Below are positions 1 to 5,087 of a stretch of 5,087 nucleotides of DNA, in pieces (the stretch's first letter is position 1; every line of letters starts with the position of its first letter). The notes below the pieces were generated by a model. That model saw only the letters and a list, made by a program, of their open reading frames with translations. It was not told where the DNA came from and did not search any database. The stretch is from Bacteroidota bacterium (GTDB lineage: Bacteria; Bacteroidota; Bacteroidia; M30B66). A program made the translations under genes and the position numbers. The stretch spans positions 1 through 5,087 of the forward strand of contig CANMGM010000184.1 of NCBI GenBank assembly GCA_947497195.1, read 5' to 3'.

Positions 1-989
1 TTGTAAACGGAAATTCCGAAGGCTGGAACATACGTCAGCATCAGCTTGCAGCGCTTACGCTTCAGTTGCATCGCAGCAATGCATGGTTTACTCCCGAAAA
101 TGTGATGCGCGCCCTCGATGGTATCTCACGCCTGCTCGATGAAAAACAGCTTCATGAGGCAGAGACGCGTTACGCGCTCCACCCTTCGAAACCAAAGCGC
201 ATTGGTGTGGTGATGGCGGGCAATATTCCAGCCGTTGGCTTTCACGATTTTCTGATGGTTTTGCTGTGCGGACATTCGATAACGGCAAAAATTTCGTCAG
301 ACGACCGCCTGCTTATTCCGGCACTTGCCGCGATGCTCGTTGCCATTGAACCGAGCTTTGCCGAGCGCATTCATTTCAGCGAAGGAAAGCTTGAGGCCTT
401 CGATGCCATTATTGCCACCGGCAGCAACAACTCGGCACGCTATTTTGAATATTACTTTAAAGATTATCCAAAGATTATTCGCAATTCGCGCACATCGGTT
501 GCAGTTCTTTCGGGCCGGGAGACATCCGAAGAGCTGCGCTTGCTGGCCGACGATATCTTCAGCTTTTTCGGATTGGGCTGCCGTAACGTAACGAAGGTAT
601 ACGTGCCGGTCGATTATGACTTCGTTACATTGCTAAATAGCACCGGCGCCTGGGAGCATCTAAAAGACCACAGCAAATATTTCAACAATTATGAATACCA
701 TCGCGCAGGAATGCTGGTAAATAACCTACCGCATTACGATACCGGATTTTTGTTGTTACGCGAGGATGAAGCTTTGTTTTCGCCCATCGCCGTTCTGTAC
801 GCCGAACGCTACCATTCGCTCGAAAATGTACTTAACACCTTGCATGAAAACGCAGATAACATTCAGTGCGTGGTTTCGCAGCTTGATGAAATTCACGGTG
901 CGATTCCATTTGGTGAAGCCCAGCATCCGGGCCTGTTTGATTATGCCGATGGTGTTGATACTGCCGCTTTTCTCTGCAGTTTAACCTGA
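1..989 (+). CDS. Acyl-CoA reductase, LuxC-like (5' end outside window)
   Basis: Predicted NAD(P)H-dependent reductase of fatty acyl-CoA/acyl thioesters to aldehydes, cytosolic, aldehyde-dehydrogenase fold. The frame is open from the left edge (first full codon at nt 3) with no stop, and the residues before the TTG at 66 (GNSEGWNIRQHQLAALTLQ) read as normal protein leading into NAWFTPENV, so TTG 66 is not the real start. About 328 codons are present; the family is roughly 335-360 aa, so only a short N-terminal piece should be missing. Visible family blocks are VVMAGNIPAVGFHDF (about nt 207-251), the cofactor-site-like ATGSNNSARYFEYYF, and FFGLGCRNVTK, whose Cys at nt 579-581 is the likely acyl-accepting nucleophile (inferred by analogy with ALDH/LuxC). 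The stop lies 4 nt before the next gene, suggesting co-transcription. Family assignment is firm; the physiological substrate in Bacteroidota is not known to me. Confidence 0.88.
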   Translation, partial: VNGNSEGWNIRQHQLAALTLQLHRSNAWFTPENVMRALDGISRLLDEKQLHEAETRYALHPSKPKRIGVVMAGNIPAVGFHDFLMVLLCGHSITAKISSDDRLLIPALAAMLVAIEPSFAERIHFSEGKLEAFDAIIATGSNNSARYFEYYFKDYPKIIRNSRTSVAVLSGRETSEELRLLADDIFSFFGLGCRNVTKVYVPVDYDFVTLLNSTGAWEHLKDHSKYFNNYEYHRAGMLVNNLPHYDTGFLLLREDEALFSPIAVLYAERYHSLENVLNTLHENADNIQCVVSQLDEIHGAIPFGEAQHPGLFDYADGVDTAAFLCSLT

Positions 990-993
990 TGCG

Positions 994-1473
994 ATGAAGC
1001 ATGCTTTATTCACTGTTTTACTACTTATTTTTCATTGTACCATGGAGGCGCAACACGATAGTATTCCGGTGTTTACCGGCCGATTTAATGCACTTATTAC
1101 CGATAGCGAATGGTTTCGAAACTGGATTTCGGGCGATGTGCCTGTATTAGACGATGCACTGAAAAATCGGTTGATGGCACTGGATACAACACAAATACGC
1201 ATAAACGTATTTCTCGGTACCTGGTGCAGCGACAGCAAGGTACATGTACCGCAATTTCTGCATCTGGCGAATATGTTCAAATGGAACTATGAGCTCATAG
1301 GCGTTAATAGAGAAAAGGAATGTCCGTTCGAAAAAAAGGAATGCAAAAACTGGGATATAGCATATGTTCCAACCTTTGTTGTGTACCGCAACGACATTGA
1401 AATTGGGCGCATTGTAGAAAATCCACAGCGCAGCCTGGCCGAAGATTTGGCCGAAATTTTTTCAAAACCTTAG
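994..1473 (+). CDS. Exported thioredoxin-fold protein with CxxS active site
   Basis: A 159-aa protein with a short Sec-type signal peptide (hydrophobic residues 4-15, likely cleavage near MEA|Q, about residue 19), so probably periplasmic. C15 is not in a good lipobox, so I do not call it a lipoprotein. The thioredoxin fold is shown by the strand RINVFLGTW followed by the active site W77-C78-S79-D80-S81, and by the cis-proline loop YVPTF (P126). The second active-site residue is Ser rather than Cys, so a simple dithiol exchange cycle is not expected. A second pair, C110 and C117 (CX6C), lies between active site and cis-Pro loop and could supply a resolving thiol (inference). ATG 994 was chosen because it starts the signal peptide and follows the upstream stop by 4 nt; ATG 989 is out of frame and stops at once. 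No clear Shine-Dalgarno, which is normal for Bacteroidota. Exact substrate unknown. Confidence 0.82.
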   Translation: MKHALFTVLLLIFHCTMEAQHDSIPVFTGRFNALITDSEWFRNWISGDVPVLDDALKNRLMALDTTQIRINVFLGTWCSDSKVHVPQFLHLANMFKWNYELIGVNREKECPFEKKECKNWDIAYVPTFVVYRNDIEIGRIVENPQRSLAEDLAEIFSKP

Positions 1474-1499
1474 AACGCAATCATTTCCATCTAATCGAA

Positions 1500-1507
1500 T
1501 ACCTTTG
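1500..1507 (+). promoter_or_regulatory. Possible -7 promoter element before the PAP2-like gene
   Basis: The octamer TACCTTTG matches TAnnTTTG exactly and overlaps the TTG at 1505. If functional, transcription would begin around 1512-1515, at the in-frame ATG 1514. No -33 TTG stands at the right distance, and the same octamer also occurs by chance inside a gene at 2989-2996, so confidence is low. Confidence 0.22.
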
Positions 1508-2122
1508 AAACGTATGCGTGCAGTTTCGAATTTTATCTCCTGGGCCTTTCAGCCCCTGCTGATGCCTTTATTTGGCTCATTTATTTTTGTGAATTTGCCG
1601 GTTTATGCATTTCGTTTGCTGCCCGAACCCATCAAGATGTACATTCTGGTGTGCAATGCCTTGTTCACACTCATTATGCCGGTGCTGATGATTTTGTTGT
1701 TGTACCGCTTTGGCATCATTGGATCGGTTAAGCTCGACCGCCGCGAAGACAGGAGGCTGCCGCTTTTAATTACCCTTGTTTTTCATGGACTGAACTTTTA
1801 TTTCCTTTACAAAGTTCACCTCCCGGCGCTATATTATTTGTTTTTGCTTGGAGCCTTTTTCGCATTGCTAACCACAACGGTCGTTACGCGGTACTGGAAA
1901 ATCTCGATGCACATGACCGGCATTGGCGGTTTGTGTGGATCGATCGTATTGTGCGCCATCGTTTGGCCGGTCGATTTGAGAATATTACTTGCACTGTTGT
2001 TTGTCCTTGCCGGAGCAATCGGAAGCGCCCGACTCATCGTAAATGCGCACACGCCGGCACAAGTTACCGCGGGCTTCTTTGCAGGCTTTCTGCCCCAATT
2101 AGCGATACTCGCTTATGCCTGA
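1505..2122 (+). CDS. PAP2-like polytopic membrane protein, degenerate phosphatase motifs
   Basis: A roughly 205-aa integral membrane protein with about six or seven hydrophobic segments (near residues 12-36, 43-68, 86-103, 106-128, 139-153, 157-175, 187-203). It resembles the C-terminal core of PAP2/type 2 phosphatidic acid phosphatases: a basic loop with K76-x6-R83 recalling KX6RP, S134-M-H136 where PSGH is expected, and R176-x5-H182-xxx-Q186 recalling SRX5HXXXD. The final Asp is Gln and the Pro/Gly of the other motifs are absent, so catalytic activity is doubtful; a lipid-phosphate-binding or structural role is possible. The first possible start is TTG 1505; ATG 1514 (3 residues shorter) is equally plausible and I slightly prefer it, because the codons between overlap a -7 promoter-like box. 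It follows the thioredoxin-like gene by 31 nt. Similar proteins are usually annotated as hypothetical or PAP2-family. Confidence 0.78.
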   Translation: MKRMRAVSNFISWAFQPLLMPLFGSFIFVNLPVYAFRLLPEPIKMYILVCNALFTLIMPVLMILLLYRFGIIGSVKLDRREDRRLPLLITLVFHGLNFYFLYKVHLPALYYLFLLGAFFALLTTTVVTRYWKISMHMTGIGGLCGSIVLCAIVWPVDLRILLALLFVLAGAIGSARLIVNAHTPAQVTAGFFAGFLPQLAILAYA

Positions 2123-2187
2123 TTTATTCGAAAATTCATAGATTTTAAAACCTTCTGAGGCGCTAGTTGGCAAATTAATTTAAGCAA

Positions 2188-2466
2188 ATGCAACGTGAAG
2201 CTAAATGCAAACACTGCGGCGAGTGGAACATATTGAGCAACGAAAATGTCCCCTGCTCAACGTGCGCAAAGCCACTTAGCGAAATTTCGGCAGATGAGAA
2301 AGCTAGTTTGGAACGGCGTAATTTAGCCGGTGAGATAAAAATTCGGATTAATCCGAACGACCCCTGGTTTTTACGAATGCTGAAGCGTATGTTTAATCTG
2401 GCTCAACTTATATTCCTGTCTATTCTTAGTTTTATTCTATGGGTCATCTTCGCAGGGCCGGGTTAG
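2188..2466 (+). CDS. Small zinc-ribbon membrane protein
   Basis: A 92-aa protein of unknown function with two visible parts. Residues 7-26 form a zinc ribbon with paired CxxC knuckles (C7-x2-C10 and C23-x2-C26) that should bind one Zn ion. A charged linker (about residues 30-58) leads to PWFLRMLKRMF and one strongly hydrophobic helix (about 70-90) ending in GPG. The positive charges just before the helix (R63, K66, R67) suggest, by the positive-inside rule, that the zinc ribbon faces the cytoplasm. ATG 2188 is the first in-frame start and puts the first knuckle close to the N terminus as in other ribbon proteins. The 65-nt gap upstream shows no clear promoter or hairpin. Its 3' end overlaps the next gene by 28 nt, suggesting translational coupling. 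I recognise the architecture from Bacteroidota hypothetical proteins but know no assigned function. Confidence 0.78.
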   Translation: MQREAKCKHCGEWNILSNENVPCSTCAKPLSEISADEKASLERRNLAGEIKIRINPNDPWFLRMLKRMFNLAQLIFLSILSFILWVIFAGPG

Positions 2467-2810
2467 GTGCTAAGATTTTTATTCCTACATGGTGGTTTTG
2501 GATTGCCCTTGCATTGGCCGCAACGAAGCGATATGCGTTTCATCCTTCAGGCATTAAGCTGCTCGACAATTACCTACTCGATTTGTTGTGTATGCCCTTG
2601 GTTCTCGAATTAACCAGACAAGCAATGCGCCTTATTTTTTCACCGAATTATAACTTGAGTAAATTCCAGATTCTCTTTGCGCTGATCTATGTTTCGGTGC
2701 TCTTCGAATATTTACTCCCATCGTACCAGACGCGGTTCCATTCCGATGTTGTAGATGTAGTTGTTTACTGCGCCGGAACGATTATTTGGTATCGGTTTCT
2801 GCCTAAATAA
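2439..2810 (+). CDS. Small VanZ-like membrane protein
   Basis: A 123-aa membrane protein with about four hydrophobic segments (near residues 13-30, 43-66, 76-94 and 103-119). Conserved-looking acidic positions are D49 in NYLLDLLCMPLVL, E90 in FEYLLPS, and D103/D106 in SDVVDVVVYCAGT. The C-terminal block, where acidic residues precede a glycine-containing final helix, recalls VanZ-like proteins; relatives in Bacteroidota are sometimes labelled 'magnesium citrate secondary transporter', a name I would not trust for a protein this small. ATG 2439 is the only standard start before the first helix (the next, TTG 2514, would cut into it), so the 28-nt overlap with the zinc-ribbon gene appears real. 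Its stop is 7 nt from the stop of the convergent pterin dehydratase gene. Function unknown. Confidence 0.75.
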   Translation: MGHLRRAGLGAKIFIPTWWFWIALALAATKRYAFHPSGIKLLDNYLLDLLCMPLVLELTRQAMRLIFSPNYNLSKFQILFALIYVSVLFEYLLPSYQTRFHSDVVDVVVYCAGTIIWYRFLPK

Positions 2811-2817
2811 GCATGAA

Positions 2818-3072
2818 TTATTCCGGCTCGGTAAGGCATAGTTTATATGCCTGATCGATGCGTTCTGCCAAATGCCTGTCCTTCTCGGTAATGGTGTTTT
2901 CTTCGTCGTGGGTGCACAAATGCAATTCAACAGTTTTATACCGAATGCAAATCTCCGGATGATGATTCACCCGTTCCGAAATCATAGCTACCTTTGTTAC
3001 AAAAGCAAATGCTTCAATAAAATTTCGAAATTCAAATTGCTTATGCAATTTTCCCTGATCGGTGCTCCACAT
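2818..3072 (-). CDS. Pterin-4a-carbinolamine dehydratase (PCD/PhhB family)
   Basis: An 84-aa cytosolic enzyme predicted to dehydrate 4a-hydroxytetrahydrobiopterin to the quinonoid dihydropterin, recycling the cofactor of aromatic amino-acid hydroxylases (EC 4.2.1.96). The complete family signature is present: E33-x3-H37-H38-P39, then Y45, H55 and D65 at the expected spacings, with H37, H38 and H55 the usual catalytic histidines. EAFAFVTKVAMISE is the conserved helix preceding the active site. The protein is shorter than the approximately 100-aa animal and Pseudomonas forms, but starting at MW with a brief N-terminal strand is typical of Bacteroidota versions, so I do not read it as truncated. 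The ATG is preceded on its strand by AAGG (nt 3079-3076), and a TATTTTTG -7-like box lies 20 nt upstream of the ATG. It is alone on the minus strand; no aromatic hydroxylase is visible in the window. Confidence 0.93.
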   Translation of the reverse strand: MWSTDQGKLHKQFEFRNFIEAFAFVTKVAMISERVNHHPEICIRYKTVELHLCTHDEENTITEKDRHLAERIDQAYKLCLTEPE

Positions 3073-3143
3073 GTTCCTTAACTTTACGTCTCAAAAATAG
3101 ACTTTCACACAAAGCCGTTCTGTTAAAAATCAATAAATTTACG
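3073..3143. other. Divergent intergenic region, pterin dehydratase / M1 peptidase
   Basis: This 71-nt AT-rich gap must hold the promoters of both flanking genes, since they are transcribed away from each other. The leftward side has the TATTTTTG box noted separately. For the rightward gene only imperfect boxes are visible: TAACTTTA (3079-3086) and TAAATTTA (3134-3141), each one base off TAnnTTTG, and neither has a properly spaced -33 TTG. No inverted repeat or operator was seen. Confidence 0.5.
3092..3099 (-). promoter_or_regulatory. Candidate -7 promoter element for the pterin dehydratase gene
   Basis: On the minus strand this octamer reads TATTTTTG, an exact match to the Bacteroidota primary-sigma -7 consensus TAnnTTTG. 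It lies 20 nt upstream of the ATG at 3072, giving an expected leader of about 12-15 nt. No TTG -33 element is found at the usual 17-23 nt spacing (the nearest, at 3112-3110, is 10 nt away), so this is only half supported. Confidence 0.4.
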
Positions 3144-5033
3144 ATGGGCATGAAGCGATTGATTTTTAGTTTATTCATCTTATCTAGCTTCCAAGGATTT
3201 ACTCAGATTCATTGCAGTAAATCGTGCCAGCCATACCCAAAGTCGAACATGGCATTTAGGGCAAATCAAAGTGCCGAAGACATTACGTATTTGGCTGCAA
3301 ATTGGACGGTTAATCCCACAGAAAAATACATTTCAGGTTCCATTGCCTATTCGCTTACCATTTTACAAGCCGATTACGATTCACTTCGACTCGATTTAAG
3401 CGATAGTTTAATGGTCGATTCGATTCGAACAAGCACCGGGTTTCTTCCATTCACCCATGCTGAAAATCAACTCCGTATTGATGTTGCTGATGCAATTTCA
3501 TCCAACCGCGTTTCGCTTGAAATATTTTACCGGGGAACACCGCCTACTACCGGATTCGGTTCATTTGTTCAAACCATCACTCCTTACGGGAAACCAATCA
3601 TATGGACACTCTCGCAACCTTTTGGTGCATCAGACTGGTGGCCCTGCAAGGAAGGTTTTGAGGATAAGATCGATTCGTCTGACTATTACATCAACATTCC
3701 CTTGGGCAATCGGGCGGCCGGAATGGGAACACTTGCGGGCATCGACACTCTTGAAAACCGGCAAATTTATCACTGGAAGCATCGTTATCCCATTGCGACC
3801 TATTTGGTAGCACTTGCGGTGACTGATTATTCCGAAATAAAACGATCAGTTCCGCTTCGTGAAGGCAATCTCGAGCTTTTGAATTATTGCTATCCAGAGC
3901 ATTTGGGCGAATGGGACTGGCAGCAAACCGAAGTAATGAACATGCTGCAGTATTTCGACAGTTTGTTTGTGCCTTATCCATTTATGCGCGAGAAATACGG
4001 ACATGCCCAATTTAGCTGGGGCGGTGGCATGGAACACCAGACCATGAGTTTTATGGCCGATTTAGGGCCCTGGCTCACCTCGCATGAACTGGCGCACATG
4101 TGGTTTGGCGATATGATTACCTGTTCGTCGTGGAAAGACATCTGGCTCAACGAAGGTTTCGCCACCTACCTCACCGGCTTGTTTTTCGAACGCTTCAGCA
4201 ATCCCTCGTTTTATTATTGGAAACGCAATAACCGCGACGAAATCTGCGCGCAGCCGGGCGGTTCGGTTAGTGTTGATGATACCACTTCGGTTGAACGCAT
4301 ATTTGATGGTCGACTCACGTACTATAAGGGAGCAATGATTCTGCATATGTTGCGAAAGAAGTTGGGCGATGCAGTGTTTTTTGAAGGGATAAGAACTTAC
4401 CTGAATCGTACAGATTTGCGCTTTGGATATGCGAATACACAGCAATTTCGCGAAACAATGGAAACAGTTTCAGGCCTGAATCTGGAACGCTATTTCAACG
4501 ATTGGTATGCCGGTGAGGGCTACCCCATTATTGCCCTAAATTACAGCACCTCCAACAATAGAATTTTACTCGATATTAACCAAGTGGGAAGCAGCTCCGC
4601 AACGCCGCTGTATGAAACACAGATTCCGTTAAGAATAATTGGCAGTACAGACAGCTTGGATGTTACAATAGAAATAAATCAGACCGTGACGCAAATAGAG
4701 TTGCCCCTGAGTTTTGACCCTCTGTTCATAAAAGCCGACCCCGAAGCCGATTATCTGGCGCGGTATTCGATTCAAAAAATTGAGTTGCCCGAGTACTGGG
4801 TACCCTTTCCAAATCCTCTGCGTGGCGAAACCATACTTCAGATTCCCGCATTCAGTAAAAACCATACCCTCGCTATTTACGGCGCCGAAGGTAAATTCAT
4901 ATCATCGCTCATTCTTGAAAGCAATACATACAACCAAATCAATTTGAACGGCTTAGCTTCGGGTTGTTATTGGCTTCAGCTGACCTCCCCTGAAGGGATA
5001 TCGCATACCAAAAAGCTAATTGTTGTTAAATAA
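3144..5033 (+). CDS. Secreted M1-family zinc metallopeptidase with T9SS sorting domain
   Basis: A 629-aa exported aminopeptidase-like enzyme, predicted to hydrolyse N-terminal residues from peptides outside the cell or at its surface. In order: signal peptide (residues 1-21, cleavage probably near FTQ|I); an N-terminal beta domain (about 44-235) containing the DWWPC block at 164-168; the gluzincin catalytic domain (about 240-470); a beta-rich linker (about 475-545); and a C-terminal sorting domain (552-629). Zinc ligands are H314 and H318 of HELAH and E337 of NEGFA, with catalytic base E315. The substrate N-terminus motif GxMEN reads G294-G-M-E-H298, and Y393 in YYKGA is the likely transition-state tyrosine. 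The long helical C-terminal domain of PepN/ERAP1-type enzymes is missing, so this is a short M1 form. ATG 3144 or ATG 3150 could start it; both leave the signal peptide intact. It is monocistronic within the window and divergent from the pterin dehydratase gene. Confidence 0.95.
   Translation: MGMKRLIFSLFILSSFQGFTQIHCSKSCQPYPKSNMAFRANQSAEDITYLAANWTVNPTEKYISGSIAYSLTILQADYDSLRLDLSDSLMVDSIRTSTGFLPFTHAENQLRIDVADAISSNRVSLEIFYRGTPPTTGFGSFVQTITPYGKPIIWTLSQPFGASDWWPCKEGFEDKIDSSDYYINIPLGNRAAGMGTLAGIDTLENRQIYHWKHRYPIATYLVALAVTDYSEIKRSVPLREGNLELLNYCYPEHLGEWDWQQTEVMNMLQYFDSLFVPYPFMREKYGHAQFSWGGGMEHQTMSFMADLGPWLTSHELAHMWFGDMITCSSWKDIWLNEGFATYLTGLFFERFSNPSFYYWKRNNRDEICAQPGGSVSVDDTTSVERIFDGRLTYYKGAMILHMLRKKLGDAVFFEGIRTYLNRTDLRFGYANTQQFRETMETVSGLNLERYFNDWYAGEGYPIIALNYSTSNNRILLDINQVGSSSATPLYETQIPLRIIGSTDSLDVTIEINQTVTQIELPLSFDPLFIKADPEADYLARYSIQKIELPEYWVPFPNPLRGETILQIPAFSKNHTLAIYGAEGKFISSLILESNTYNQINLNGLASGCYWLQLTSPEGISHTKKLIVVK
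4797..5030 (+). other. T9SS type A C-terminal sorting domain of the M1 peptidase
   Basis: Residues 552-629 of the peptidase form a compact beta-sandwich tail typical of Por secretion system cargo. It opens with PFPNPLRGE (the usual YPNP-type motif), continues with a TLAIYGAEGK strand-turn, then NLNGLASGCYWLQL (matching the family's L..G.Y.L.. pattern) and ends in KKLIVVK, the basic-hydrophobic terminus seen on most such domains. Known role: the domain directs the protein through the type IX outer-membrane translocon and is cleaved, leaving the enzyme released or attached to surface lipopolysaccharide. Confidence 0.9.
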
Positions 5034-5087
5034 GTGCAAATATTTCGAACAAAGCACAAACAATTAAAATGTAAGATTGGATTAAAA

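Noticed and set aside
66..68. TTG at 66 as the start of the acyl-CoA reductase
   Set aside because: The same frame is open to the window edge and the residues before it look like genuine coding sequence continuous with the family's N-terminal region, so the gene is simply cut by the window.
994..1053. Lipoprotein signal at C15 of the thioredoxin-like protein
   Set aside because: The residues before C15 (IFH) do not fit a lipobox, while a normal signal peptidase I site at MEA|Q follows.
2989..2996. Exact TACCTTTG promoter box on the plus strand
   Set aside because: It lies inside the minus-strand pterin dehydratase gene with no gene start close downstream and no -33 TTG at the right spacing; it shows that such octamers occur by chance here.
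3134..3141. TAAATTTA as the -7 box of the M1 peptidase gene
   Set aside because: It misses the final G, ends only 2 nt before the ATG at 3144, and has no TTG at the -33 position, so transcription would begin inside the coding region.
4062..4445. 127-codon open frame on the minus strand
   Set aside because: It lies entirely opposite the catalytic domain of the M1 peptidase, whose motifs are unambiguous; the translated product has no recognisable domain and reads as a shadow of the real gene.
5034..5087. Terminator or further gene after the M1 peptidase
   Set aside because: The 54 nt are AT-rich but show no stem-loop with a T tract and no start codon with a supported reading frame.

Overview
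The window looks like an ordinary chromosomal stretch from a member of the Bacteroidota. The strongest evidence is the last gene: a secreted M1-type metallopeptidase ending in a type IX secretion (Por/T9SS type A) sorting domain, a system confined largely to this phylum. The other genes resemble families I know mainly from Bacteroidota genomes: a LuxC-like acyl-CoA reductase, a PAP2-like membrane protein with altered motifs, a zinc-ribbon membrane protein and a small VanZ-like membrane protein. Base composition looks moderate (mid-40s % GC by eye) and even across the window. I see no mobile element, CRISPR array, tRNA or rRNA.

Layout: five genes run rightward from 1 to 2810. They are a 5'-truncated acyl-CoA reductase (entering from the left edge), a periplasmic thioredoxin-fold protein 4 nt behind it, a PAP2-like polytopic membrane protein 31 nt further on, then after 65 nt a zinc-ribbon/single-TM protein and a VanZ-like membrane protein whose reading frames overlap by 28 nt. 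Spacing suggests one or two transcripts. A short pterin-4a-carbinolamine dehydratase gene lies on the minus strand (2818-3072), converging on the VanZ-like gene with only 7 nt between stops. A 71-nt divergent intergenic region separates it from the rightward M1 peptidase gene (3144-5033). The last 54 nt are AT-rich and carry no gene or clear terminator that I can see.

The genes do not form an obvious pathway: lipid-aldehyde chemistry, envelope redox, small membrane proteins, pterin recycling and extracellular peptide digestion sit side by side. I found no convincing novel system. The points most worth a second look are the PAP2-like protein that keeps the arginine and two histidines of the phosphatase core but has Gln where the charge-relay Asp is expected, the CxxS thioredoxin-fold protein with an extra CX6C pair, and two matches to the Bacteroidota -7 promoter element (TAnnTTTG) next to gene starts, one of which bears on start-codon choice.
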